Below, one piece after another: positions 7,262 to 15,642 of a stretch of DNA of 64,000 nucleotides. Origin of the DNA: Mycolicibacterium pulveris (lineage in GTDB: Bacteria; Actinomycetota; Actinomycetes; Mycobacteriales; Mycobacteriaceae); contig NZ_AP022599.1 of NCBI RefSeq assembly GCF_010725725.1, positions 3,968,001 to 4,032,000 on the forward strand, given 5' to 3'. The translations under genes and the position numbers were made by a program. Position 1 is the first letter of the stretch; every line of letters starts with the position of its first letter. The notes below the pieces were generated by a model. That model was not told the DNA's origin. It ran no database searches and was given only the letters and a program-made list of their open reading frames with translations.

Positions 7262-8557
7262 ATGAACAAGGACGAGATGATCTTGGTCAGTGTTGATGAT
7301 CACATCGTCGAGCCGCCGGATATGTTCAAGAATCATCTGCCCAAGAAGTATTTGGATGAGGCGCCGCGGTTGGTGCATAACGCCGATGGGTCGGATACTT
7401 GGCAGTTTCGTGATGTGGTGATTCCGAATGTGGCGTTGAATGCGGTGGCGGGTCGTCCCAAGGAGGAGTACGGCCTGGAGCCGCAGGGGTTGGATGAGAT
7501 CCGGCCGGGGTGTTGGCAGGTTGATGAGCGCATCAAGGACATGAATGCCGGCGGGATTTTGGGGTCGATGTGTTTTCCGTCGTTTCCGGGGTTTGCCGGG
7601 CGGTTGTTCGCCACCGAGGATCAGGAGTTTTCGCTGGCGTTGGTCAAGGCCTACAACGATTGGCATGTCGAGGAGTGGTGTGGGGCCTATCCGGCGCGGT
7701 TCATTCCGATGACGTTGCCGGTGATCTGGGATCCGGTGCAGTGTGCCAAGGAGATCCGGCGCAATGCTGCGCGTGGGGTGCATTCGTTGACGTTCACCGA
7801 GAATCCCGCGGCGATGGGCTATCCCAGCTTCCACGACTTCGACCATTGGAAGCCGATGTGGGATGCGCTGGTGGACACCGAGACGGTGCTCAACGTGCAC
7901 ATCGGGTCTTCGGGGCGCTTGGCGATCACCGCCCCGGATGCGCCGATGGATGTGATGATCACGCTGCAGCCGATGAACATCGTGCAGGCCGCCGCCGATC
8001 TGTTGTGGTCGCGCCCGATCAAGGAGTACCCGACGCTCAAGATCGCCTTGTCGGAGGGCGGCACGGGCTGGATTCCGTACTTTTTGGAGCGGGTGGATCG
8101 CACCTTTGAGATGCATTCGACCTGGACCGGTCAGGACTTCGGCGGCAAGCTGCCCTCAGAAGTGTTCCGCGAGCACTTCTTGACCTGCTTTATCGCTGAT
8201 CCGATCGGGGTGGCCACCCGCGACAGGATCGGGGTGGACAACATCTGCTGGGAAGCCGACTACCCGCACAGTGACTCGATGTGGCCCGGGGCCCCCGAAC
8301 AACTGCACGAGGTGCTCAGCGCCAACCACGTCCCCGACGACGAAATCAACAAGATGACCTACCAAAACGCCATGCGCTGGTATCACTGGGACCCCTTCAC
8401 CCACATCCCCAAAGACCAAGCCACCGTCGGCGCCCTACGCAAAGCCGCCGAAGGCCACGACGTCTCCATCAAAGCCCTGTCCAAGAAGGACAAGACCGGT
8501 GCGTCGTTCGCGGATTTCGCCGCGAGCGCCAAGCAGGTGACCGGCAACACGGACTGA
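7262..8557 (+). CDS. Amidohydrolase-2 family protein (COG2159-like), 431 aa
   Basis: TIM-barrel metal-dependent hydrolase or decarboxylase of the ACMSD/gamma-resorcylate-decarboxylase type. VDDHIVEPPDMF gives the first metal-binding strand (D-H), VLNVHIGSSG the barrel histidine, and WEADYPHSDSMWP the late Asp/His site. ATG 7262 is chosen over the GTG 33 bp upstream because AGAAGGGAA precedes it. Wobble usage changes within the gene: up to about 8100 codons end mostly in T or G; after about 8280 they end almost always in C or A. It is followed by a hairpin at 8577-8616, so it may be a single-gene unit. Role inferred: hydrolysis or decarboxylation of a ring-derived acid. Confidence 0.88.
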   Translation: MNKDEMILVSVDDHIVEPPDMFKNHLPKKYLDEAPRLVHNADGSDTWQFRDVVIPNVALNAVAGRPKEEYGLEPQGLDEIRPGCWQVDERIKDMNAGGILGSMCFPSFPGFAGRLFATEDQEFSLALVKAYNDWHVEEWCGAYPARFIPMTLPVIWDPVQCAKEIRRNAARGVHSLTFTENPAAMGYPSFHDFDHWKPMWDALVDTETVLNVHIGSSGRLAITAPDAPMDVMITLQPMNIVQAAADLLWSRPIKEYPTLKIALSEGGTGWIPYFLERVDRTFEMHSTWTGQDFGGKLPSEVFREHFLTCFIADPIGVATRDRIGVDNICWEADYPHSDSMWPGAPEQLHEVLSANHVPDDEINKMTYQNAMRWYHWDPFTHIPKDQATVGALRKAAEGHDVSIKALSKKDKTGASFADFAASAKQVTGNTD

Positions 8558-8576
8558 ACGGATTCACGGGCTGACT

Positions 8577-8616
8577 GTGCGCCGGTGCGGAAGATGGCTC
8601 GAACGCACCGGCGCAC
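8577..8616 (+). terminator. Hairpin with perfect 13-bp stem
   Basis: GTGCGCCGGTGCG (8577-8589) pairs perfectly with CGCACCGGCGCAC (8604-8616) over a 14-nt loop. It lies 19 bp after the amidohydrolase stop and 35 bp before the ACAD start. There is no T-run, as is common for mycobacterial hairpin terminators. It may attenuate rather than fully stop transcription. Confidence 0.6.
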
Positions 8617-8651
8617 TCGGCTGTGCCGACGACGTAGTGGAGGAGTGAGCA

Positions 8652-9830
8652 GTGTCGAACGGGATGAGTTTCGAGCTGACCGAGGATCAGGAACTGATCC
8701 GCAAGGCCGTCGCCGAATTGGCGGGCAAGTTCGACGATCACTACTGGATGCAGAAGGACCAGGCTCACGAGTTCCCGCAGGAGTTCTACGACGCCATCGC
8801 CAAAGGCGGCTGGCTCGGCATGACCATCCCCGAGCAGTACGGCGGCCACGGCCTGGGCATCACCGAGGCCACCCTGCTTCTCGAAGAAGTCGCCCGCTCC
8901 GGGGCGGCGATGAACGGCGCCAGCGCCATCCACCTGTCGATCTTCGGGATGCAGCCCGTCGTCAAGCACGGTTCGGAGGAACTGAAGGCCGCGACGTTGC
9001 CCCGAATCGTCAACGGCGACCTCCATGTCTGTTTCGGGGTCACCGAGCCGGGCGCGGGCCTGGACACCTCGCGCATCACCACCTTCGCCAAACGCGAAGG
9101 TGACCACTACCGCGTCAACGGCCGAAAAGTGTGGATCTCCAAGGCGTTGGAGTCGGAGAAGATCCTGCTGCTGACGCGCACCACCCCCTACGACGAGGTC
9201 ACCAAGAAGACCGACGGCATGACGCTGTTCCTCACCGACCTCGACCGCGACCGCGTGGACATTCGGCCGATCAACAAGATGGGCCGAAACGCGGTGAGCT
9301 CCAACGAAGTGTTCATCGACGACCTCATCGTTCCGGTCGAGCACCGGGTCGGCGAGGAGGGCAAGGGCTTCAAGTACATTCTCGACGGGCTGAATCCCGA
9401 ACGGATGCTGATCGCCGCCGAGGCGCTGGGCATCGGGCGGGTGGCACTGGAGAAGGCCGTCAAGTACGGCAACGAGCGGGTGGTGTTCAACCGGCCCATC
9501 GGCATGAACCAGGGACTGCAGTTCCCGCTGGCCGACTCGCTGGCCCGACTCGACGCGGCCGAGCTGGTGTTGCGCAAGGCGACGTGGTTGTACGACAACG
9601 GCAAACCTTGTGGGCGCGAGGCCAATACGGCCAAGTACCTGTGCGCCGACGCCGGCTTCGCCGCCGCCGACCGAGCCCTGCAGCTGCACGGCGGGATGGG
9701 GTATTCCGAGGAGTACCACGTGTCGCGGTACTTCCGCGAGTCACGCCTGATGAAGATCGCACCGGTCAGTCAGGAGATGATCCTCAACTTCCTGGGCGAA
9801 CACGTGCTTGGAATGCCGAGGAGCTATTGA
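8652..9830 (+). CDS. Acyl-CoA dehydrogenase, 392 aa
   Basis: Complete ACAD: N-terminal helices with IPEQYGGHGLGI, the FAD-barrel segment FGVTEPGAGLDTSRITT, VNGRKVWISKA, and C-terminal LQLHGGMGYSEEYHVSRYFR. The classic catalytic IYEGTSEI is replaced by KIAPVSQEM. A Glu at 250 (LNPERMLIAAEALG) instead sits where isovaleryl-CoA dehydrogenase has its catalytic base, judged by eye. GTG 8652 is preceded by GGAGG. The stop TGA 9828-9830 overlaps the start of the SDR remnant by one base. It opens a seven-gene run that ends at 15633. Confidence 0.92.
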   Translation: MSNGMSFELTEDQELIRKAVAELAGKFDDHYWMQKDQAHEFPQEFYDAIAKGGWLGMTIPEQYGGHGLGITEATLLLEEVARSGAAMNGASAIHLSIFGMQPVVKHGSEELKAATLPRIVNGDLHVCFGVTEPGAGLDTSRITTFAKREGDHYRVNGRKVWISKALESEKILLLTRTTPYDEVTKKTDGMTLFLTDLDRDRVDIRPINKMGRNAVSSNEVFIDDLIVPVEHRVGEEGKGFKYILDGLNPERMLIAAEALGIGRVALEKAVKYGNERVVFNRPIGMNQGLQFPLADSLARLDAAELVLRKATWLYDNGKPCGREANTAKYLCADAGFAAADRALQLHGGMGYSEEYHVSRYFRESRLMKIAPVSQEMILNFLGEHVLGMPRSY

Positions 9831-9985
9831 TGACAGACTATTTCGACCTCACCGGACGGTCAGCGCTGGTTACCGGCGCCGCGGGTGGGATCGGGATGGC
9901 CGACGCGGTCGTGTTCATGGCCTCTGACGCGGCGTCCTACATCACTGGACAGATGCTGCCGGTCGACGGCGGCATGGTGCTGTGA
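9830..9985 (+). pseudogene. Short-chain dehydrogenase remnant with internal in-frame deletion, 51 codons
   Basis: The open frame starts with a normal SDR N-terminus (DLTGRSALVTGAAGGIG, the TGxxxGIG cofactor motif) and passes without interruption into a normal SDR C-terminus (FMASDAASYITGQMLPVDGG). The roughly 190 residues that should lie between, including the Ser-Tyr-Lys catalytic centre, are absent. Start and stop overlap the neighbouring genes as in an intact operon (ATG shares a base with the ACAD stop; TGA overlaps the next ATG), so the deletion kept translation coupling. A folded 51-aa product is unlikely. Confidence 0.85.
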
Positions 9986-11199
9986 TGGCGTCACAGCCGC
10001 AGGCACCGCTGTCCGGAATCACAGTGGTGACGCTCGAACAGGCGGTGTCGGCCCCGATGTGCACCAGGACGCTCGCCGACTTCGGCGCCCGCGTCATCAA
10101 GGTGGAGAACCCCAAAGGCGGGGACTTCGCGCGCCACTACGACGACGTGGTGAACGGCCTCGCAGCCCACTTCGTCTGGTGCAACCGCAACAAAGAGTCG
10201 GTGGCCATCGACCTCAAAACCACTGAGGGCCTGGATATTCTGCATCGCCTGCTGGACAACGCCGATGTGTTGGTGTCCAACCTCGCGCCGGGCTCAACCG
10301 GGCGGCTCGGCATCACCCCCGCAGAGCTGGAAGCGCGCCACCCCGGCGTCATCGCCGTCGAGATCGATGGCTACGGTCCCGGCGGACCCTTGTCACACAA
10401 GCGTGCGTACGACCTTCTGATCCAAGCGGAGTCGGGCACGTGCGCGGTGACCGGCCAGGCCGACGCACCCGCCAAACCCGGGCCGCCGGTCGCCGATGTC
10501 TCGGCGGGACTGCACGCGGCGCTGTCGATCATGGCGATGTTGTATTCGCGTGACACCGGCAGGCGATCCGGCGGAGGCAGCGTCGCGCTCAGCCTGTTCG
10601 ACACCATGATGGACGTGATGGGCTATCAGCTCACCTACACCCAGCACTCCGGTGTGGACCAGGTGCCGCTGGGTATGGGCTCGCCCGCCGTTGCACCGTA
10701 CGGCGCGTATCGCACGGCCGACAACCAGATGGTGGTCCTCGGCACCACCAACGACCGCGAATGGCAGCGTTTCGCCCGGGAGATCCTGCAACGCAATGAC
10801 TTGGCCGACGACGACCGGTTCCGCACCAACGCCGACCGGGTCGCCAACCGGGCCCTCCTCGACGAGGCCATCGCCGACTGGTGCGGACAGCGCAAGCTCG
10901 TTGAAGTGCAGGAGATCGCCGACGCCGCGGGCATCGGCAACTCGCGGTACAACCTGCCGAGCGAGGTGGTTGCCCACCCGCACTTGACCGCGCGCAACCG
11001 GTGGCGCGAGGTCGACACCCCTGCGGGTCCGATCCAGGCGCTGCTGCCGCCGGCCGTCATCGCCGGATACGAGCAGCCGATGGGTGCGGTTCCGGGGTTG
11101 GGCCAACACACCGACTCCGTGCTCGCCGAACTCGGAATCGACGACGAGCAGATCGCCGTGCTGCGGAAGCGCGGTGTGATCGGCCCGGCGGACCAGTGA
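9985..11199 (+). CDS. CoA-transferase family III (CaiB/BaiF-like), 404 aa
   Basis: Interlocked-fold class III CoA transferase. VTLEQAVSAPMCTRTLADFGARVIKVENP is reported here in parts: the opening LADFGARVIKVE is diagnostic, and Asp143 in AYDLLIQAESG matches the aspartate that forms the acyl anhydride with the donor. Later segments PYGAYRTADNQ and VPGLGQHT are typical. It would activate a carboxylic acid by moving CoA from another thioester, a logical first step for the beta-oxidation enzymes around it. ATG 9985 overlaps the stop of the SDR remnant and its TGA overlaps the hydratase ATG at 11199. Confidence 0.92.
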   Translation: MASQPQAPLSGITVVTLEQAVSAPMCTRTLADFGARVIKVENPKGGDFARHYDDVVNGLAAHFVWCNRNKESVAIDLKTTEGLDILHRLLDNADVLVSNLAPGSTGRLGITPAELEARHPGVIAVEIDGYGPGGPLSHKRAYDLLIQAESGTCAVTGQADAPAKPGPPVADVSAGLHAALSIMAMLYSRDTGRRSGGGSVALSLFDTMMDVMGYQLTYTQHSGVDQVPLGMGSPAVAPYGAYRTADNQMVVLGTTNDREWQRFAREILQRNDLADDDRFRTNADRVANRALLDEAIADWCGQRKLVEVQEIADAAGIGNSRYNLPSEVVAHPHLTARNRWREVDTPAGPIQALLPPAVIAGYEQPMGAVPGLGQHTDSVLAELGIDDEQIAVLRKRGVIGPADQ

Positions 11200-11999
11200 T
11201 GTCCAGCGACATCGAGCCCGTGCTGCTGTCGACCGACACCGACGGCGTCCGCACGCTGACGTTGAACCGCCCGGCCCGCAAGAACGCGATCAATCCGAGA
11301 TTGTGGGAGGAGTTGGCCGACGCGCTGCGCGCGGCGGCGCGAGACACCGAACTCCGGGCACTGGTGATCACCGGAGCCGGCGGGGCGTTCTGCTCGGGCG
11401 CCGACATCTCGACGCCGGAGGACATCCACCCGAGGCACAAGCTGCGCCGCCTCACCGAGGTCGCTCTCGCCCTGCACGAGCTGACGGTGCCCACCGTCGC
11501 GAAGGTGACCGGCGTGGCCGTCGGCGCCGGCTGGAATTTGGCCCTGGGCTGCGATTTCGTGGTCGCCACGCCCGAATCGCGGTTCTGCCAGATCTTCGCC
11601 GACCGCGGTCTTTCCGTTGACCTCGGCGGTTCCTGGCTGTTGCCCAGGCTGGTCGGTTTGCAGCAGGCCAAGCGGTTGGTGCTGCTCGCCGACACCATCG
11701 CCGCCGAGGAGGCGCGCGACCTTGGCCTGGTGACCTGGGTCAAGGCCGCCGATGAGATCGACGCGTTCGTCGCGGAACTGGCGGGCCGGTTGGCGGCGGG
11801 ACCGCCGGTCGCCCTGGCGCAAAGCAAGGCGCTGCTCAACGACGGCGCGAACGTGACGCTGCGGGAGGCGTTGGCCAACGAGGCGCGTGCGCAACCGGGT
11901 AACTTCGCCACCGAAGACTCAATGGAGGCGTACGCGGCGTTCGCCGCGAAGCGAGCGGCGAAGTTCACGGGTCGGTGGGCGGTGCCAAGATCGGAGTGA
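11199..11999 (+). CDS. Enoyl-CoA hydratase/isomerase, 266 aa
   Basis: Crotonase family: TLTLNRPARKNAINPRL, oxyanion segment FCSGADIS, second segment VTGVAVGAGWNLALGCDF, and the acid-region segment DRGLSVDLGGSWLLPRLVG. Length is normal. ATG 11199 is chosen because it overlaps the CoA-transferase stop; the open frame upstream lies inside that gene. The C-terminal AKRAAKFTGRW resembles hydratases that take unusual acyl chains. It lies between a CoA-transferase and a thiolase in the same direction, fitting the hydration step of a beta-oxidation cycle. Confidence 0.9.
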   Translation: MSSDIEPVLLSTDTDGVRTLTLNRPARKNAINPRLWEELADALRAAARDTELRALVITGAGGAFCSGADISTPEDIHPRHKLRRLTEVALALHELTVPTVAKVTGVAVGAGWNLALGCDFVVATPESRFCQIFADRGLSVDLGGSWLLPRLVGLQQAKRLVLLADTIAAEEARDLGLVTWVKAADEIDAFVAELAGRLAAGPPVALAQSKALLNDGANVTLREALANEARAQPGNFATEDSMEAYAAFAAKRAAKFTGRWAVPRSE

Positions 12000-12003
12000 C
12001 AAG

Positions 12004-13149
12004 ATGCGTGAAACCGTAATCGTCGAGGCGGTTCGCACCCCCGTCGGCAAGCGCAACGGCGGGTTGTCGGAGATCCACGCGGCAGACCTGTCGGCGATCG
12101 TGCTCAACGCGCTGGTCGAGCGGGCGGGTATCGAACCTGAGATCGTCGACGACGTGGTGTGGGGCTGCGTCTCCCAGGTGGGTGACCAGTCCAGCAACAT
12201 CGGTCGGTACTCGGTGCTGGCCGCGGGGTGGCCGGAGCGTATTCCGGGCACCACGGTCAACCGGGCCTGCGGGTCCAGTCAGCAGGCACTGGACTTCGCC
12301 GTCCATGCGGTGATGTCGGGTCAGCAGGATGTGGTGATCGCCGGCGGCGTCGAGGTGATGAGCCGGGTGCCGCTGGGCGCCGCGCGGGCTACCGGCATGC
12401 CATACGGGCCGAAAGTCCTTGACCGCTATAAGGATTTCTCGTTCAACCAGGGCATCTCGGCCGAAATGATCGCGCAGAAGTGGGGGTTCTCGCGGATCCG
12501 GCTCGACGAGTACTCGGTGCGCTCACACGAACTGGCCGCCGCCGCGCAGGACAGCGGTGCGTTCGAGGCGCAGATCATGCCGGTGTTCACCGGGGGTGAG
12601 CCGGTGGTGGCCGACGAGGGCGTGCGGCGCGGCAGCACCGTCGAGAAGCTCGCCGGGCTCAAACCGGCGTTCCAGGAGGACGGCGTCATCCATGCGGGCA
12701 ACTCGTCCCAGATCTCCGATGGGGCCGCGGCGCTGCTGGTGATGACGGCCGAGAACGCCATCGCGCTGGGGTTGAGGCCGTTGGCGCGTTACCGCGCCGG
12801 GGCGGTCACCGGCGCCGATCCGGTGCTGATGCTGACGGGCCCGATCCCGGCCACGGAGATGGTCCTGCGCAAGGCAGGCGTCGCGCTCGATGAAGTCGGC
12901 GTGTTCGAGGTCAACGAGGCCTTCGCCCCCGTGCCGCTGGCCTGGCTTGCGGAAACCGGTGCCGACGAAGACAAGCTCAACCCGTTGGGCGGGGCGATCG
13001 CCCTGGGCCATCCGTTGGGTGCCTCGGGTGCGGTGCTGATGACCCGCATGCTCTATCACATGCGCCACAACGGGATTCGGTTCGGCTTGCAGACCATGTG
13101 CGAAGGCGGCGGTACCGCCAACGCCACCCTGGTAGAGCTCATCGCGTAG
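12004..13149 (+). CDS. Thiolase (acetyl-CoA acyltransferase), 381 aa
   Basis: Degradative thiolase. Nucleophile Cys89 lies in NRACGSSQQAL; VNEAFAPVPLAW, His336 in GHPLGASGAVL and Cys366 in CEGGGTANA complete the active site. It cleaves 3-ketoacyl-CoA with CoA. ATG 12004 follows the hydratase stop by 4 bp; the frame upstream is inside that gene. Length is normal. A thiolase at 60508-61734 is a close functional parallel in the second ACAD-rich block. Confidence 0.94.
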   Translation: MRETVIVEAVRTPVGKRNGGLSEIHAADLSAIVLNALVERAGIEPEIVDDVVWGCVSQVGDQSSNIGRYSVLAAGWPERIPGTTVNRACGSSQQALDFAVHAVMSGQQDVVIAGGVEVMSRVPLGAARATGMPYGPKVLDRYKDFSFNQGISAEMIAQKWGFSRIRLDEYSVRSHELAAAAQDSGAFEAQIMPVFTGGEPVVADEGVRRGSTVEKLAGLKPAFQEDGVIHAGNSSQISDGAAALLVMTAENAIALGLRPLARYRAGAVTGADPVLMLTGPIPATEMVLRKAGVALDEVGVFEVNEAFAPVPLAWLAETGADEDKLNPLGGAIALGHPLGASGAVLMTRMLYHMRHNGIRFGLQTMCEGGGTANATLVELIA

Positions 13150-13175
13150 CGGTGGGGCGAGAACTCATCGCGTAG
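13138..13175. repeat. Duplicated thiolase tail sequence
   Basis: CTCATCGCGTAG occurs at 13138-13149, where it encodes the thiolase end Leu-Ile-Ala-stop, and again at 13164-13175 in the spacer before the next ACAD. The preceding codon also matches in meaning (GAG and GAA, both Glu). This looks like a leftover of a duplicated 3' end. Confidence 0.6.
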
Positions 13176-13187
13176 GAAGGACACCGC

Positions 13188-14336
13188 GTGCGCAGAGACC
13201 TGTTCACCGACGACCATGAGGCATTCCGCGAACTCGCACGCGATTTCGTCGAAAAAGAGGTCGTCCCGCACTACCCGGAGTGGGAGAAGGGCGGCCGGAT
13301 GCCCCGCGACGTCTTCAAGCAGATGGGCGCGCTGGGCATGCTCGGGATGGCCATCCCTGAGGAGTACGGGGGCGGAGGCGCCCCGGATTACCGCTACAAC
13401 GTGGTGCTGCAGGAGGAGGCGGCTCGCGCGCTGGTCACCCTGTCGACGGTGCGCACCCAATTGGAGGTGATCCTGCCGTACTTCTTGCACTACGCGAACG
13501 ACGAGCAACGCGAGCGGTGGTTTCCCGGTCTTGCGGCAGGCACGTTGTTGACCGCCATCGCGATGACGGAGCCCGGCACCGGGTCGGACCTTGCGGGCAT
13601 GCGCACCACCGCGGTGCGTGACGGCGACGAGTGGATCCTCAACGGCGCCAAGACGTTTATCACCGGGGGCATGCAAGCCGATCTGGTGATCGTGGTGGCG
13701 CGCACCTCGACGGACCCCGACAACCGGCGCAAAGGCCTGACATTGTTCGTCGTCGAGGACGGCATGGAGGGGTTCACCCGCGGCCGGGAACTGGAAAAGA
13801 TGGGCTGCAAGGTCCAAGACACCGCGGAGCTGTCGTTCGTCGACGTGCGGGTGCCGGCCGCCAACATGCTGGGGGAGGAGGGCGAGGCGTTCGGCTATCT
13901 CGGCCATAATCTGCCCCAGGAAAGGTTGACGGTCGCCGTCGGATCGGTGTGTCAGGCGCGGTCGGCGATCGCCGCGGCCATCGACTACACCAAGAACCGC
14001 AAGGCATTCGGCACCCCGGTGGCGTCCTTCCAGAACACGAAGTTCGAGTTGGCGGCGTGTTCGACGGAGGTCGAAGCCGCCCAGGCGATGCTGGACCGCG
14101 CGGTGAGCCTGCATGTCGAAGGTGAGCTCTCGGGAGCCGACGCCGCACGGGTGAAGCTGTTCTGCACGGAGATGCAGGCCCGTGTGGTCGATCGGTGCCT
14201 GCAGCTGTTCGGCGGCTACGGCTACATGATGGAGTACCCGATCGCGCGGCTCTACACCGATGCGCGGGTGGCCCGCATCTATGCGGGCACCAGCGAGGTG
14301 ATGAAGGTGATCATCGCCAAATCGCTGGGGCTTTGA
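13188..14336 (+). CDS. Acyl-CoA dehydrogenase, 382 aa
   Basis: Complete ACAD of the long-chain/isovaleryl type: IPEEYGGGGAPDY, TAIAMTEPGTGSDLAGMRTT, LNGAKTFITGG, CLQLFGGYGYMMEYPIAR. At the usual YEGT site it reads IYAGTSEVMK (Ala for Glu), while Glu245 in LPQERLTVAV fits the alternative catalytic base of isovaleryl-CoA/long-chain dehydrogenases. GTG 13188 follows AGGAAGG at good spacing. It lies 38 bp after the thiolase and 27 bp before the CMD-family gene. Confidence 0.93.
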   Translation: MRRDLFTDDHEAFRELARDFVEKEVVPHYPEWEKGGRMPRDVFKQMGALGMLGMAIPEEYGGGGAPDYRYNVVLQEEAARALVTLSTVRTQLEVILPYFLHYANDEQRERWFPGLAAGTLLTAIAMTEPGTGSDLAGMRTTAVRDGDEWILNGAKTFITGGMQADLVIVVARTSTDPDNRRKGLTLFVVEDGMEGFTRGRELEKMGCKVQDTAELSFVDVRVPAANMLGEEGEAFGYLGHNLPQERLTVAVGSVCQARSAIAAAIDYTKNRKAFGTPVASFQNTKFELAACSTEVEAAQAMLDRAVSLHVEGELSGADAARVKLFCTEMQARVVDRCLQLFGGYGYMMEYPIARLYTDARVARIYAGTSEVMKVIIAKSLGL

Positions 14337-14363
14337 CCCATCTCTGACGGCGAACGGAGCGGA

Positions 14364-14753
14364 ATGGATCAGCACACCTTCGACAAGGGGGCCAGAATCC
14401 GCGCCGAGGTGCTGGGCACGGACTACGTCACCGACGCCACCCGCGACGCCGACGACTTCAACAAGCCCCTGCAGGACTTGGTCACCGAATACTGCTGGGG
14501 GGCGGTATGGGGACGGGATGAGTTGCCCCGCAAGACGCGAAGCATGCTCAATCTGGCGATGATCTCGGTGCTCAATCGACCGCACGAGCTGCGCACACAC
14601 ATCCGTGGTGCGTTGAACAACGGTGTGACGCGCGAGGAGATCCGCGAAATATTCCTGCAAGTCGCCGTCTACGGCGGCGTCCCCGCGGCCGTCGACAGCT
14701 TCCGGCAGGCCCGTGAGATGTTCGCCGAATTGGACGACGAGCAAGGGAAATAG
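14364..14753 (+). CDS. Carboxymuconolactone decarboxylase family protein (PcaC-like), 129 aa
   Basis: Short single-domain CMD protein of PcaC length. VTEYCWGAVWGRDELPRKTRSMLNLAMIS carries the conserved helix pair in parts (YCWGAVWGR; TRSMLNLAM), followed by ELRTHIRGALNNGVTREEI and a closing QVAVYGGVPAAVDSF. The ENxxH-like histidine is in LRTHIRGAL. True PcaC converts gamma-carboxymuconolactone, but no other protocatechuate genes are present, so a different cyclic substrate is more likely. It lies immediately before the beta-hydroxyacid dehydrogenase (2-bp gap). Confidence 0.85.
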   Translation: MDQHTFDKGARIRAEVLGTDYVTDATRDADDFNKPLQDLVTEYCWGAVWGRDELPRKTRSMLNLAMISVLNRPHELRTHIRGALNNGVTREEIREIFLQVAVYGGVPAAVDSFRQAREMFAELDDEQGK

Positions 14754-14754
14754 C

Positions 14755-15633
14755 GTGCAGCTGGGGTTTATCGGCTTGGGCCACATGGGGTTACCGATGG
14801 CCCGCCGCCTCATCGAGGCCGGCCACGATCTCGTCGTGTCCGACACCCGCGGCGAAGCGGTACACGCCGCCGCCGAGTTCGGTGCGCGGCCGGCATCCTC
14901 ACCTCGTGAGGTCGCCGACGTCGCCGACACGGTGCTGGTGAGCCTGCCGTCTCCGCAGGCCTCCGTGGAGGTGGCGCACGGGGTCGCGGAGGGCGCCCGG
15001 GTGTCGCGGTTCGTCGACCTGTCGACCGTCGGCAGCGAGGTCTCCCGCACCATCCATCAGGTGTTGCAGGCGAAGGGCATCGCAGCTCTGGACAGCCCGG
15101 TCAGCGGCGGGGTGGCCGGAGCGACCAACGGGACCCTGACGCTCATGGTGTCCGGGTCACGCGCCGAGTTCGAGGCGTTGACACCGGTTTTCGAAACCCT
15201 GGGCCGTGCGATCTATGTCGGTGACAAGCCGGGTGCGGCTCAGACGATGAAGCTGGTGAACAACCTCATGGCGGCAGCCGCGTTGGCCGCGACCTCAGAA
15301 GTCGTCGTCATGGGCGTCAAGGCCGGCCTTGATCCCCGGGTGATGATCGACGTGCTCAACGCCGGCTCCGGCGGGACCCACGCCAGCCGGGACAAGTTTC
15401 CCCGGTCGGTGCTTCCCCGCACTTTCGACTACGGCTTCGCCACCGGTCTGATGGTCAAGGACGTCCGGCTCTACCTCGAAGAGGCCGAGCGGCTCGGCAT
15501 CGTCGGCCCGATCGCGGCGGCCGTCGCCGAGCAATGGGAGGCCACGCTGCGTGCCGAGGGCGCGGACTCGGACTTCACCGCGGTCATCAAGCCCATCGAG
15601 CGCGCGGCAGGCGTTGTCGTCGACGGCCGATGA
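14755..15633 (+). CDS. 3-Hydroxyisobutyrate dehydrogenase-like oxidoreductase, 292 aa
   Basis: Beta-hydroxyacid dehydrogenase: Rossmann motif GFIGLGHMGLPMARRL at the N-terminus, substrate-binding LDSPVSGGVAGA and catalytic Lys166 in TMKLVNNLM. Length is normal. GTG 14755 is used because it gives the Rossmann fold at residue 4 and sits 2 bp after the previous stop. These enzymes oxidise beta-hydroxyacids with NAD(P)+. Two more members lie at 48156-48950 and 48979-49797. It ends 10 bp from the convergent SDR gene, leaving no room for a separate terminator. Confidence 0.9.
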   Translation: MQLGFIGLGHMGLPMARRLIEAGHDLVVSDTRGEAVHAAAEFGARPASSPREVADVADTVLVSLPSPQASVEVAHGVAEGARVSRFVDLSTVGSEVSRTIHQVLQAKGIAALDSPVSGGVAGATNGTLTLMVSGSRAEFEALTPVFETLGRAIYVGDKPGAAQTMKLVNNLMAAAALAATSEVVVMGVKAGLDPRVMIDVLNAGSGGTHASRDKFPRSVLPRTFDYGFATGLMVKDVRLYLEEAERLGIVGPIAAAVAEQWEATLRAEGADSDFTAVIKPIERAAGVVVDGR

Positions 15634-15642
15634 CCGCCGCGA

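Noticed and set aside
13056..15053. Long minus-strand open frame opposite the thiolase end, ACAD and CMD genes
   Set aside because: It is the antisense shadow of well-supported plus-strand genes and has no recognisable domain; high GC produces such frames.
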